Of a stretch of 64,000 nt of DNA, positions 33,490 through 42,816 are shown piece after piece. Position 1 is the stretch's first letter. Every line of letters starts with the position of its first letter. The notes under the pieces were generated by a model. It saw only the letters and a list, made by a program, of their open reading frames with translations. It was not told where the DNA came from and made no database searches. This DNA is from JAEKNW01 sp963678375 (lineage in GTDB: Bacteria; Cloacimonadota; Cloacimonadia; Cloacimonadales; JAFGVF01): assembly GCA_963678375.2 (NCBI GenBank), contig OY782831.1:248001-312000 (forward strand), written 5' to 3'. Position numbers and translations under genes: made by a program.

Positions 33490-34746
33490 ATGTTAGATTT
33501 AAAATTCATAAGAGAAAATGTAGAACTGGTAAAAACAGCGATTAAAAACAAAAATGAAAAAGCTGATATCGATAAGATTATTGAACTAGATGAGGCTAAG
33601 AGAATTGCTCAGTTTAATTTTGATCAAAAGAAAGCTGAACAGAATAAAGTTTCTAAAGAAATTGGATTAAAAAAGAAAAATAAAGAAGATGCTTCAGACT
33701 TGATTAAGCAAATGGGGAGTGTAGCTCAAGAGATTAAAGATTTGAAAAATCAATTAACTGAAGCGGAAACTGCACTTAACGAAGCAATGATGTGGGTACC
33801 AAACATGCCACATACTGATGTTCCGGTTGGTAAATCTGAAGACGATAATCAAGTAATCAGAGAATGGGGCAGTAAAAGAGTCTTCACTTTCCAACCTCTT
33901 GATCATGTTGAAATTGCTGAAAAGAATGGTTTATTAGACCTTGAAAGAGGGGCTAAAATATCTGGTTCTGGCTTTCCTATTCATACAGGTATGGGAGCAA
34001 GATTAGAAAGAGCATTAATTAACTTTATGCTTGACTACCATATTTTACATCATGGTTATAAAGAAATCATGGTACCATCTATAGTAAATCCTACTTCAAT
34101 GAAAGGAACTGGTCAGTTACCTAAGTTGAAGGACGATATGTATTGTATCTCAGAAGATGATATGTATCTTATTCCTACAGCAGAAGTACCTATTACAAAC
34201 TTCTTCTCTCAAGAAATCTTAAAAAATGATGATTTACCTCACAAGTTTGTTGGTTTCTCTAATTGCTTCCGTAGAGAAGCTGGTTCTTATGGTAAAGACA
34301 CTAGAGGACTACAGAGACTTCATCAATTTAACAAAGTAGAGATGGTAAGATTTGTTCACCCAGATGAATCTTGGAAAGTGTTAGAAGAAATGGTTAATGA
34401 CGCTGAAGATATTTTGAAAGCATTAAATCTTCCTTATAGACTTTTAAGATTATGTACAGGTGACACAAGTTTCGCTTCTGCAATGACCTATGATTTAGAA
34501 GTCTGGGCTCCAGGAGCAAATAAATATTTGGAAGTATCTTCAGTTTCAAACTTTGTTGATTTCCAAGCACGTCGTGCTTCTATTCGATATCGGGATTCTG
34601 AAGGTAAGGTGCAGTTTGTTCACACACTAAATGGTTCAGGTCTAGCAACACCGAGAACTATTATTGCTATCTTAGAAAACTACCAAAATGCAGATGGTAC
34701 TTTTGAAATACCTGAAGTTTTAAAACCATATTTGCCCAAAATTTAA
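33490..34746 (+). CDS. serS: Seryl-tRNA synthetase
   Basis: Class II aminoacyl-tRNA synthetase charging tRNA-Ser. 418 residues: the N-terminal two-helix coiled-coil arm (about 25-105, Lys/Glu-rich) that binds tRNA, then the catalytic core with 'TAEVPITNFF' (motif 1/2 region), 'FRREAGSYGKDTRGLQRLHQFNKVE' carrying motif 2 arginine, and motif 3 at 'NGSGLATPRTIIAILE' near the C-terminus. I start at the ATG at 33490, with AGGAATAAA immediately before it; the upstream in-frame TTG would consume the ribosome site. Confidence 0.98.
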   Translation: MLDLKFIRENVELVKTAIKNKNEKADIDKIIELDEAKRIAQFNFDQKKAEQNKVSKEIGLKKKNKEDASDLIKQMGSVAQEIKDLKNQLTEAETALNEAMMWVPNMPHTDVPVGKSEDDNQVIREWGSKRVFTFQPLDHVEIAEKNGLLDLERGAKISGSGFPIHTGMGARLERALINFMLDYHILHHGYKEIMVPSIVNPTSMKGTGQLPKLKDDMYCISEDDMYLIPTAEVPITNFFSQEILKNDDLPHKFVGFSNCFRREAGSYGKDTRGLQRLHQFNKVEMVRFVHPDESWKVLEEMVNDAEDILKALNLPYRLLRLCTGDTSFASAMTYDLEVWAPGANKYLEVSSVSNFVDFQARRASIRYRDSEGKVQFVHTLNGSGLATPRTIIAILENYQNADGTFEIPEVLKPYLPKI

Positions 34747-34766
34747 TAATTACTATATTTAATTGC

Positions 34767-34796
34767 AATCCCCTTCTTAGCAAGGGGATTTTTATT
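34767..34796 (+). terminator. Terminator after tpiA-serS
   Basis: Stem AATCCCCTT (34767-34775)/AAGGGGATT (34782-34790), six-base loop, then TTTATT. Confidence 0.85.
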
Positions 34797-34872
34797 ATTA
34801 TCTAAATTCAGTAATATTAATAACTTATTATATGTAATCATAAATAACTATTTTAGTTTATCATTTTTTTCA

Positions 34873-34902
34873 TTGACATTTATTTTAGTATTGGCATATA
34901 TG
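34873..34902 (+). promoter_or_regulatory. Candidate promoter of the 34944 gene
   Basis: TTGACA (34873-34878) with ATATAT (34896-34901, 17-base spacer) or TATATG (18-base spacer). Confidence 0.55.
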
Positions 34903-34943
34903 TAATTTATAAGCATAATAATTAAATACAGTAGGAGACTTTT

Positions 34944-37004
34944 ATGTTTAAGCATTATCTTATTTTTGTATTATTGGTTATACCTACTTTATCTTGTTTT
35001 GCTCTACTTGGAGGACAAGGTACTGAGGAAAATCCATATCTAATAACTAACTATGATGACTTAATTGAACTTTCCAATACACCTAGTTATTGGATAACTA
35101 ATAGTTACTTTATTCAAACTAATGATATAGATGCAACAAATACATGCTATCTTAATAATGGCGAAGGTTTTAGTTCTATAGGTTTTCATCCCAATTACTT
35201 TAATGGTAACTATGATGGACAAGGTTATAGTATTTCAAATATATACATTAATAAAACAACTTTATGTGCAGCACTTTTTGGTTGGACTGAAAATGCAGAA
35301 ATTAAGAACACTAATATTATAGATATTAATATAAGCTGTCCCCTATATTCAGCTGGAATAATCGGAGTTGCTTATTCTTCAACAGTTATAAATTGCTCAT
35401 CATCAGGCTATATAACATCAACAAATTCGACTCCACATTGTGCTGGAATAGTGGGAGTAGTTGTTGGTGATTGTAAAATTTTAAATTCTTACTCTTCAGT
35501 TACTATTGATGGGAATGCTGCTTTAGGAGGAATTACTAATCTATCTACTGGTTTTCTTGAAATAGAAAACTGTTATTTTACAGGAATTATCACTGGGAAT
35601 ACTAAGATTGGGGGAATAATTGGGCAGAATCATCTTCCTGAGCATGTTACTATTAGAAATTGCTATGTGAAGGCAAGTATTACATCTGGAGCTCCAGAAT
35701 TATCAGGTGTGATTATTGGTGACAATAAAAACTCCACTATTACTTCTTGTGTTTATCAAGATAATGGTAGTCTCCAAGGTGTAGGAACAGAAAGCCAAAT
35801 TTCTGATTTACCAGAATCAAGTATTTTAGCCCTTAGTGAAAGTGAAATGAAAATGGCAGACTCCTACATAAATCTTGGCTGGGATTTGAATACAATGTGG
35901 TTACTTGACGATACATCCATAAATAATGGATATCCTTATCTCTACTGGCAACAAACAGATCCTTATGAGATCTTTTTAGTTGAAGATGACAACCAATGTG
36001 ATTTTACTGCTAATCAATTAAATACTGACATTCATTTTATAAACCCTCTTCCTAATGGTTCTCAGCTAATGATAAATCAATTGGGTTGTTCTAATACTTC
36101 TTTAAATGGAATATCAAGCTCAAATCAACCTCTTGGAAATAACTTTTGGAGGATTAAAACCAATTACCAAGATACTATAAGTTACCAAATAACTTTCAAT
36201 CTTCAAGAGATTGCAACTAGTTTTAATAATAATGAAGTAGCTGTCTATAAGAGAAGTAATCCTAATGAAGCATGGCAGAATGTCATAGATTTAGGAGCTC
36301 TTGTCAGCTGTCATAATAATAAAATTACTGTGACCGGTTTGACATCTTTCTCAGACTTCATACCAGTTTTGGAAGATAGTACCCTGCCTGTTGAGCTCTC
36401 TTCTTTTAATGCTAATCTAATCAATAATAGTGTTCAACTTACTTGGCAGGTTGAATCTGAATCAAATCTAATTGGTTACTATCTTTTAACAGGCATTACT
36501 AATAATATAGATAGTGCAAATCTAGTCCCTAGCCTAATTCATGCAACTAACAGCCCACATCATCATGAATATAAGGTCCAGCATAACCCCGAAATTTCTC
36601 CCAATATTAACACAGCCTACTACTGGTTAAAAAGTATTGAGCAGAATAATAACGCTACATATTACGGACCTATAATGGTTAAATTCAATAATAACATTGA
36701 TAATCATCCTCAAGTAGAATGGGGTTCTAAACTCTTCACTAACTACCCAAATCCTTTTAATCCTACCACAACAATTACTTTTTCTGTTAAAAAACCTCAG
36801 AATGTAAAAATATCAATCTATAATCTTAGAGGGCAATTAGTTAAAACTATTTTAAATCAGTTTGTTTCACAAGCTCAAAAAAAATATAAGATAATTTGGG
36901 ATGGAACTGATATCAATAATAATCAAGTTGCCTCTTCTAACTATATACTCAGAATGAAACTTGAAGATCAAGAATTTTCAAGGAAAATCCTTATGCAGAA
37001 ATAA
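34944..37004 (+). CDS. Secreted GLUG-like protein with FlgD-like tail
   Basis: A 686-residue exported protein. Signal peptide (1-20), then 'GGQGTEENPYLITNYDDLIELS', the standard opening of FCB-group GLUG/beta-helix surface proteins; repeated short units such as 'SAGIIGVAYSS', 'CAGIVGVVVGD', 'LGGITNLSTG', 'IGGIIGQNHL' (about 135-235); a domain from 'LPVELSSFNANL' (about 482); and a FlgD-like tail from 'YPNPFNPTTTITF' (about 600). Closely parallels the 28744 product in plan but not in length. AGGAG lies eight bases before the ATG. Next gene is the TetR regulator, without a terminator between. Confidence 0.85.
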   Translation: MFKHYLIFVLLVIPTLSCFALLGGQGTEENPYLITNYDDLIELSNTPSYWITNSYFIQTNDIDATNTCYLNNGEGFSSIGFHPNYFNGNYDGQGYSISNIYINKTTLCAALFGWTENAEIKNTNIIDINISCPLYSAGIIGVAYSSTVINCSSSGYITSTNSTPHCAGIVGVVVGDCKILNSYSSVTIDGNAALGGITNLSTGFLEIENCYFTGIITGNTKIGGIIGQNHLPEHVTIRNCYVKASITSGAPELSGVIIGDNKNSTITSCVYQDNGSLQGVGTESQISDLPESSILALSESEMKMADSYINLGWDLNTMWLLDDTSINNGYPYLYWQQTDPYEIFLVEDDNQCDFTANQLNTDIHFINPLPNGSQLMINQLGCSNTSLNGISSSNQPLGNNFWRIKTNYQDTISYQITFNLQEIATSFNNNEVAVYKRSNPNEAWQNVIDLGALVSCHNNKITVTGLTSFSDFIPVLEDSTLPVELSSFNANLINNSVQLTWQVESESNLIGYYLLTGITNNIDSANLVPSLIHATNSPHHHEYKVQHNPEISPNINTAYYWLKSIEQNNNATYYGPIMVKFNNNIDNHPQVEWGSKLFTNYPNPFNPTTTITFSVKKPQNVKISIYNLRGQLVKTILNQFVSQAQKKYKIIWDGTDINNNQVASSNYILRMKLEDQEFSRKILMQK

Positions 37005-37030
37005 AGGTCATAGAATAGTAATTCTTTTCC

Positions 37031-37059
37031 TTGACACAATTAACACTGTTAAGAAACAT
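37031..37059 (+). promoter_or_regulatory. Candidate tetR promoter overlapping its operator
   Basis: TTGACA (37031-37036), 17-base spacer, AAACAT (37054-37059, weak). The spacer contains the palindromic operator at 37040-37052, an arrangement expected for repression. A start site near 37066 would coincide with the ATG and give a leaderless message. Confidence 0.45.
37040..37052. promoter_or_regulatory. Palindromic operator O1, probable TetR-family site
   Basis: TTAACACTGTTAA: a perfect 6+1+6 palindrome located between -35 and -10 upstream of the TetR-family gene. The same 13 bases recur at 37673-37685 on the other side of that gene. Confidence 0.7.
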
Positions 37060-37065
37060 GCATTT

Positions 37066-37653
37066 ATGAATAATAACAGTGAAAAAACTAATGTAAAAAA
37101 AATGATTCTTGAAGCTGCAAAAGATCTCTTCCTACAGCATGGAATTAATAGTGTATCAATGAGGAAAATTGCTAATAGAATTGGCTATTCTCCAACTACA
37201 TTGTATATCTATTATTCTAATAAGAAGGATATTCTGAAGCACTTAGCCCAAGATTACTTTAGTAATTATTCTAAAGACTATGAAGATATTTTAGCTAATA
37301 CTGAGCAATCAAGTTTAGATAATTTAGTCGCCTTTATTAAGCTATATATCAGCAAAGCTCTTGCTAATCCAGGAATGTACAAATTAATGACAAGTCTGTT
37401 CGCTGAAACAGATAATGTCCACCTAGGAATAGCTAATGCTGGTAGAGGATATGAGATTTTAAAGACCTTAACCTCAAGATGTATTGAAGACAAAGAGATA
37501 TCGGACGGCAATGTGGATTTGAAAGCACAAATTCTTTGGGTCAATACACATGGTCTCTGTTCTTTACTTACTAAACGACCAAGTTTTCACTGGGGAGAAA
37601 TTGAACTATTAATTAATAGCAGTATAGATACTGTAGTTAAAGGCTTAAAATAG
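37066..37653 (+). CDS. TetR/AcrR-family transcriptional regulator
   Basis: A 195-residue repressor-type protein: N-terminal helix-turn-helix 'ILEAAKDLFLQHGINSVSMRKIANRIGYSPTTLYIYYSNKKDIL' pattern at residues 14-57, then a helical ligand-binding domain with a C-terminal 'TetR_C_33-like' character ('ALANPGMYKLMTSLF'). I start at the ATG at 37066; the frame is open further upstream to 36961, but that part overlaps the preceding gene and contains the operator. No good ribosome site precedes the ATG, consistent with a leaderless message. Likely autoregulated through O1 and regulating the 37710 gene through O2; the ligand is unknown. Confidence 0.9.
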   Translation: MNNNSEKTNVKKMILEAAKDLFLQHGINSVSMRKIANRIGYSPTTLYIYYSNKKDILKHLAQDYFSNYSKDYEDILANTEQSSLDNLVAFIKLYISKALANPGMYKLMTSLFAETDNVHLGIANAGRGYEILKTLTSRCIEDKEISDGNVDLKAQILWVNTHGLCSLLTKRPSFHWGEIELLINSSIDTVVKGLK

Positions 37654-37672
37654 TTTTTTTTTACTCCATTAG

Positions 37673-37685
37673 TTAACACTGTTAA
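37673..37685. promoter_or_regulatory. Palindromic operator O2, probable TetR-family site
   Basis: Identical copy of O1 (TTAACACTGTTAA), 24 bases before the ATG of the secreted protein gene at 37710 and 19 bases after the tetR stop codon. Confidence 0.7.
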
Positions 37686-37709
37686 TTTAAAAACCCTTTA
37701 GGAGATATT

Positions 37710-39377
37710 ATGAAAAAAGTAATACTTTTACTTATTGCCTTAATGGCTTTGGGTATGTTATCAGCTCAACCTATTAGCTCTCTCTTTGAATCTTTTGATG
37801 CTGAACAAGCCATGCCTGATGGTTGGTCAACAATTATCGAATCACAAAATACTGCAGCTGATGTCTGGGTACATACATCAGATTATGATGCTTATTCAGG
37901 TACAAATTTTATAAAAATGTATGGTGATACTGAGGATGATCAGGATTATATAATGTTGGTTACTCCAGAATTAACTCAACTTTCTACTAACCAGCTTTCA
38001 TTCTATGCTAAAAGTAGCTGGGGACAAGATACTGATTCATTAAGAATTGGTTCAATGACAAATCCAGCAGATATTTCTACATATACAGAAATTGCTGTTT
38101 TCCCTTTAACTTTTGAATATCAGCAATTTAATGTTTCTTTTGAAACTGAGAATACTGACAATCATATTGCATTCTTACACATGCCTTTAGGTAGTGTAGG
38201 TTATTCTGCTTATATTGATGATATTTCTTGGGAATCAACAGCTACTGTACCAAATCCTGCAACAGTAGTCGCACCTGCTAATGGTGCTGAAGATGTTGTG
38301 ATTAATTATCACACTCATGGTCTTCAACACCCACTGGTATGGTCTTCAAATGGTGGTAATCCAACAAGTTACATCCTTAATTTTGGAACTAACAATCCAC
38401 CAGACAACTTAATAAACAATGTCAATATTGGCAATGTAAATGAGTATGTAATTTCAGAAGGTTTAGAATACTCAACTCAATACTTCTGGCAAATTATACC
38501 AACTAACGATTCTGGTGATGCTCTAGATTGTCCTGTTTGGAATTTCACAACAATGGACAATGTAGTTATTGACTTTAATCAAGTTGATGAGTACAGTCAA
38601 GGATTTGAAACTGCTGAAGTTGGTAGTTTACCACTTGGTTGGGAGTTTGAAAATTTAAATGATGATACCTCTTGGTGGGAAGTCATAGCTAACACTCAAT
38701 GGTCACAAAACTCACATAGTGGTGATAAAGCAGCACATATTAGATTTTCTTTTACAGCAGCTCATGATGACTGGATGTATTCACCAGCTATGGATATGAT
38801 AGCAGGAAACACATACACTATCTCATTCTGGTATAAAAATTCTCCTTTTGAAGATTCTGTTGAAAAGATGGATTTCTATATTGGTGATTCACCTGCAGCT
38901 AGTGAAATGAATACTCAATTATGGGATAATAATAATATCATCAACTCTGAATATCAGCAAGTTACTGTAGAATATACACCAACTGAATCAGGCATTAAAT
39001 TCTTAGGATGGCATGCATATAGTGATGCTATTCAAATGGTATTATTAGTTGATGACATTATGGTGATTGAAGAACCTGTGTCTAACAATAGTGATATTGC
39101 ACAAATAGGAACATTATCTCTTTCAAATTATCCTAATCCTTTCAATCCAGAGACAAGAATATCATTTTCGATTCCTAAAAACGAAGTTGCAAGTCTAAGA
39201 ATATACAACCTCAAAGGTCAAATAGTAAAAGAATATAATAACCTTACCTCAAAAGATACTCATATCGTTTGGAGAGGTACAAATAACCAAAATAAAGCGA
39301 TTCCATCCGGAATCTACTTAACTAAATTAGTTACAGGACATAGTCATCTTGTTAAAAAAATAACACTCCTTAAATAG
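37710..39377 (+). CDS. Secreted choice-of-anchor-J protein with FlgD-like tail
   Basis: A 555-residue exported protein: signal peptide (1-19); a jelly-roll, choice-of-anchor J/cleaved-adhesin-like domain (about 22-180; 'SFDAEQAMPDGW', 'DYIMLVTPEL', 'AYIDDISWE'); a fibronectin-III-like domain (about 185-290; 'PANGAEDV', 'QYFWQIIPTN'); a second J-type domain (about 297-450; 'GFETAEVGSLPLGWEF', 'DDWMYSPAMD'); and a FlgD-like tail from 'YPNPFNPETRISF'. These domains are common in adhesins and secreted peptidases of FCB bacteria. AGGAG precedes the ATG. Operator O2 implies control by the adjacent TetR protein. Confidence 0.87.
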   Translation: MKKVILLLIALMALGMLSAQPISSLFESFDAEQAMPDGWSTIIESQNTAADVWVHTSDYDAYSGTNFIKMYGDTEDDQDYIMLVTPELTQLSTNQLSFYAKSSWGQDTDSLRIGSMTNPADISTYTEIAVFPLTFEYQQFNVSFETENTDNHIAFLHMPLGSVGYSAYIDDISWESTATVPNPATVVAPANGAEDVVINYHTHGLQHPLVWSSNGGNPTSYILNFGTNNPPDNLINNVNIGNVNEYVISEGLEYSTQYFWQIIPTNDSGDALDCPVWNFTTMDNVVIDFNQVDEYSQGFETAEVGSLPLGWEFENLNDDTSWWEVIANTQWSQNSHSGDKAAHIRFSFTAAHDDWMYSPAMDMIAGNTYTISFWYKNSPFEDSVEKMDFYIGDSPAASEMNTQLWDNNNIINSEYQQVTVEYTPTESGIKFLGWHAYSDAIQMVLLVDDIMVIEEPVSNNSDIAQIGTLSLSNYPNPFNPETRISFSIPKNEVASLRIYNLKGQIVKEYNNLTSKDTHIVWRGTNNQNKAIPSGIYLTKLVTGHSHLVKKITLLK

Positions 39378-39396
39378 TTAAGTATTTCACATCACT

Positions 39397-39426
39397 AAAA
39401 GGCTGGTCTCCCACCAGCCTTTTTTT
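39397..39426 (+). terminator. Terminator after the 37710 gene
   Basis: Perfect 11-bp stem AAAAGGCTGGT (39397-39407)/ACCAGCCTTTT (39413-39423), five-base loop, continuous Ts to 39426. Confidence 0.9.
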
Positions 39427-39701
39427 GTTGATTTATAAACAGATAGTATAGTAGAACTTTATTAAAGAGAATAGATTATTCTAGCAAAAACCCCTTCCTA
39501 GAGGGGGATACAGGGAGTGATTCGATAATGGACCCATATAATATATATTCGGAGAAATTATGGATCTTACTTTTACAGAACAATATAGATCTAATCACAA
39601 AGGTCTACTGCATTATTTGGTTCATATTGCTTTACTATTACTATCTCGATAATAAGTCGATAATTTATAATGAGAGTAACAATGAAGCAAGGAAAGAAGG
39701 G
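39427..39701. other. Intergenic region between converging units
   Basis: 275 bases with no convincing gene. A small CCCCT/AGGGG hairpin (39490-39505) in a C/G-rich island, ccccttcctagaggggg, stands out from the AT-rich surroundings and could be a dispersed repeat, but only one copy is in the window. An open frame at 39528-39797 is judged spurious. Confidence 0.5.
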
Positions 39702-39734
39702 AAGAAAAAGGGCTTCTCCACAAAGGAAAAGCCC
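39702..39734 (-). terminator. Terminator of the gcvPA-gcvPB operon
   Basis: Read on the minus strand: GGGCTTTTCC, loop TTTGT, GGAGAAGCCC (one G-U pair), then TTTTTCTT. It lies 37 bases past the gcvPB stop. Confidence 0.85.
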
Positions 39735-39770
39735 ATATATTCATACTTATCTATAAGACAAATTTATCTA

Positions 39771-41225
39771 TTAATCAATAGGATATCTTACATTTAATTC
39801 TTTAACTGCTCTTACATCATCTACCCGTCTTACCGGAGTATTAAACGGTGCATGGTGTAAAGCCTCTGGGTCTTTTTCAATTTCATGAGCAATTTCAATC
39901 ATTGCATCAACAAATTTATCTAAGGATTGCTTAGATTCAGTTTCAGTTGGCTCTATCATTATAGCTTCACTGATAATAAGAGGGAAGTAAATAGTTGGTG
40001 CATGGAAGCCTTTATCCAGAAGTCTCTTAGCAATATCCAAAGTAGATACACCATATTTTTTCTTTTGGATAGTTCCATCAGCAACAAACTCATGCATACA
40101 ATACTGATCAGCATGGCTAATATTATAGTAATCTTTGAGTTTAGTTTGAAGATAGTTGGCATTAATAACTGCGTTTTCACCAACAGATCTAATTCCTTTA
40201 GAACCTAACATTTTGATATAAACATAGGCTCTTACATTAATCCCAAAGTTTCCATAATATGTATGAACTTTCCCTATTGAAGTTTCTTCATGACTATAAT
40301 CTAAGAAATAGCCATCATCATTTTTAGAAACCATAGGTACCGGTAAGTATTTAACTAAATGTTCAACTACCCCAACTGCTCCAGAACCAGGTCCACCACC
40401 ACCGTGAGGGGTTGAGAATGTTTTATGTAAATTGTAGTGCATAACATCAAAACCGATTTTACCTGGTTGTACTATACCAAGTAAAGCATTGAAGTTTGCA
40501 CCATCCATATACATAAGACCATCAACTGAATGAATAATTTCAGCAATTTCTTCTATCTTGTTTTCGAAAAGTCCAAGTGTATTAGGATTTGTAAGCATAA
40601 AACCTGCAGTATTTTCATCAACCATACTTCTTAATTGTTCTACATCTACCTTACCTTGAGAGTTGGATTTTAACTCTTTAACTTTAAATCCTGCTAATGA
40701 GCAAGATGCTGGATTAGTTCCATGAGCTGAATCTGGCATAATGATAACATTCTTGTGGGTATTGCCTTTAGCTTGGTGATAAGCTGAGATTATCTTAAGA
40801 CCAACAAATTCACCTTGAGCTCCTGCAACAGGTTGTAGGGTAACATTAGCCATTCCTGAAATCTCTGCTAAATCATGCTGGAGTTCATGCATTATCTGCA
40901 AAGCTCCTTGCACAGTTTCATGAGGTTGCATAGGATGAAGATTTGCAATACCAGACTGACGAGCAACAGCTTCATTTATTTTAGGATTGTATTTCATAGT
41001 ACAAGAACCTAATGGATAGAAGCCTTTTTCAATGAAGTGGTTCTTACTACTAAGCTCAATGTAATGTCTTAATACATCTAGTTCTGAGCATTGAGGTAAC
41101 TTTGCATCTTCTTTACGACTTAAGTTTTGTGGAAGGATATCTTTTAGACTAATATTAACATCATTCTTTGAAATGTTAAATCCTTTTCTACCTTGTGAAG
41201 ATTTTTCAAAAATTGTAGTAGACAT
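39771..41225 (-). CDS. gcvPB: Glycine dehydrogenase (decarboxylating) subunit 2
   Basis: C-terminal half of the split P-protein of the glycine cleavage system, 484 residues, binding PLP. The PLP lysine is in 'DVMHYNLHKTFSTPHGGGGPG' (about residues 257-277); 'YPLGSCTMKYNPKIN' near 66 and 'MPDSAHGTNPASC' near 156 are also family signatures. Its ATG shares one base with the gcvPA stop (TAATG), so the two subunits are translationally coupled and should be made in equal amounts. gcvT, gcvH and lpd are not in the window. Confidence 0.97.
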   Translation of the reverse strand: MSTTIFEKSSQGRKGFNISKNDVNISLKDILPQNLSRKEDAKLPQCSELDVLRHYIELSSKNHFIEKGFYPLGSCTMKYNPKINEAVARQSGIANLHPMQPHETVQGALQIMHELQHDLAEISGMANVTLQPVAGAQGEFVGLKIISAYHQAKGNTHKNVIIMPDSAHGTNPASCSLAGFKVKELKSNSQGKVDVEQLRSMVDENTAGFMLTNPNTLGLFENKIEEIAEIIHSVDGLMYMDGANFNALLGIVQPGKIGFDVMHYNLHKTFSTPHGGGGPGSGAVGVVEHLVKYLPVPMVSKNDDGYFLDYSHEETSIGKVHTYYGNFGINVRAYVYIKMLGSKGIRSVGENAVINANYLQTKLKDYYNISHADQYCMHEFVADGTIQKKKYGVSTLDIAKRLLDKGFHAPTIYFPLIISEAIMIEPTETESKQSLDKFVDAMIEIAHEIEKDPEALHHAPFNTPVRRVDDVRAVKELNVRYPID

Positions 41226-42565
41226 TATTTTACCCCCTTAAGAACATTGATAAATCTATCCATATCGTCTTTTGTTCTCTTCTCTGTAACAGCTATCATG
41301 AGCTGGTTATCAAATCCGAATCTTTTCATATCAACACCAGCGTAAATGTTATGATTTAAAGCATAATCGATAACCTTTTCTGCAGACACAGGTGTTTTTA
41401 CGACAAACTCTTTAAAGAAAGTAGCTTGTGGATAAGCTAATTCGAAGCCATCAATTTTAGAAATTTCTTGAGCTAAATAATGAGCTTTTGTCATAGATTG
41501 AGTAGCTACTTCTTTAAGTCCTTCTCTACCCATTAGTGCCATATAAACAGTTGCTGCTAGAGTACATAATGATTGATTAGAACAGATATTAGATGTCGCT
41601 TTTACTCTTCTAATATGTTGTTCACGAGCTTGTAAAGTTAAGCTATAAGCTTTATTACCAGCTTCATCAAGTGTTTCACCAACAATTCTTCCTGGCATCA
41701 TTCTAGCTCGAGATAACTGAGTAGCGAAAAAACCAAATAAAGGTCCTCCATAGTTAATATTATTACCTAAAGCTTGACCTTCTCCCACTACAACATCAGC
41801 CTTATATTCTGCTGGGGAGTTTGTAATAGCTAAGGCAATAGGATCTGTTGAAGCTATAAACATACCTTTCTTTGTTTCATGAATTATTTTTTCAGCTGCA
41901 AACATGTCTTCAATATTTCCATAGAAGTTAGGGCTTTGGACAACAAGACAAGCTAAATCATCATTACTTTTAGCTTGTAAGTCATTTATATCCATATGGC
42001 CATTAACAGCTTTAACATATTCTATTTCAATTCCTAACCCTTCGGTATAACGTTCAATAACATTCTTATAATTTGGATTAATAGTAGCAGCAATAAGAGC
42101 TTTATTCTTTCTAGTGCTTCTAATTGCCATTAAGATCGCTTCTGCAATTGCTGAAGCACCATCATACATACTAGCATTAGCAATTTCCATACCAGTTAAC
42201 TCACAGATCATTGTCTGATACTCGTAAATAAACTGTAAAGTTCCTTGGCTTACTTCAGCCTGATAAGGAGTATATGCAGTATAAAATTCAGGTCGAGAAA
42301 CTATAGTATCAACTGCTGCTGGGATAAAGTGATCATAAACACCTGCTCCTAAATAAGAATCAGAAGCTTGGGTACATTTGTTTGTATTAGTTAATCGGAA
42401 GACTTTTCTAGAAATCTGCTGTTCTGAATAAGCAGGCTCTAAATCTAAATCTTCTTTGAGAATAAATTTCTCAGGAATAGCAGTAATTAACTCTTTGAAA
42501 GAGGAAACACCAATCTCTTGGAGCATCTCTTTACGTTCTTGCTCAGTTGTTGAAATGTAAGGCAT
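41225..42565 (-). CDS. gcvPA: Glycine dehydrogenase (decarboxylating) subunit 1
   Basis: N-terminal half of the split P-protein, 446 residues, same aminotransferase fold as subunit 2 but without the PLP lysine. 'GAGVYDHFIPAAVD' near 73, 'TAYTPYQAEVSQGTLQFIYEYQTMI' near 95 and 'YGGPLFGFFA' near 270 are characteristic. The split form is usual in anaerobes and Gram-positive or FCB lineages. GGAGTTAAT before the ATG; promoter about 35 bases further upstream. First gene of a two-gene operon. Confidence 0.97.
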   Translation of the reverse strand: MPYISTTEQERKEMLQEIGVSSFKELITAIPEKFILKEDLDLEPAYSEQQISRKVFRLTNTNKCTQASDSYLGAGVYDHFIPAAVDTIVSRPEFYTAYTPYQAEVSQGTLQFIYEYQTMICELTGMEIANASMYDGASAIAEAILMAIRSTRKNKALIAATINPNYKNVIERYTEGLGIEIEYVKAVNGHMDINDLQAKSNDDLACLVVQSPNFYGNIEDMFAAEKIIHETKKGMFIASTDPIALAITNSPAEYKADVVVGEGQALGNNINYGGPLFGFFATQLSRARMMPGRIVGETLDEAGNKAYSLTLQAREQHIRRVKATSNICSNQSLCTLAATVYMALMGREGLKEVATQSMTKAHYLAQEISKIDGFELAYPQATFFKEFVVKTPVSAEKVIDYALNHNIYAGVDMKRFGFDNQLMIAVTEKRTKDDMDRFINVLKGVK

Positions 42566-42599
42566 ATTAACTCCTTAATTTTAGTTTATTTTTAATAAC

Positions 42600-42628
42600 T
42601 AATACATTTGGAACCACATTTCTGTCAA
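42600..42628 (-). promoter_or_regulatory. Promoter of gcvPA-gcvPB
   Basis: Minus strand TTGACA (42628-42623), 17-base spacer, GTATTA (42605-42600). No glycine riboswitch-like structure was recognised in the short leader. Confidence 0.5.
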
Positions 42629-42816
42629 TAAAAAGTGAAACAATTTTATAATTACCTTATAGACTGTTATTTACAGATTTAATTATCAGTCCATGAAAGC
42701 TTTCTAAAACAAGATATTTTTAATAAACCAAGGAGCCTGTAGCAGATATTATTACAAATTATTATGACTACAATTTGAAGTGGTCTTTTGAATATTTAAA
42801 AATTACATATTTATCC

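Noticed and set aside
39528..39797. An 89-codon plus-strand frame with a hydrophobic, Tyr/Ile-rich segment
   Set aside because: It runs through the strong gcvPB terminator, overlaps the gcvPB 3' end, has no ribosome site and resembles AT-rich random translation.
42566..42600. Glycine riboswitch before gcvPA
   Set aside because: The leader between the promoter and the ATG is only about 30-35 bases, too short for the aptamer.
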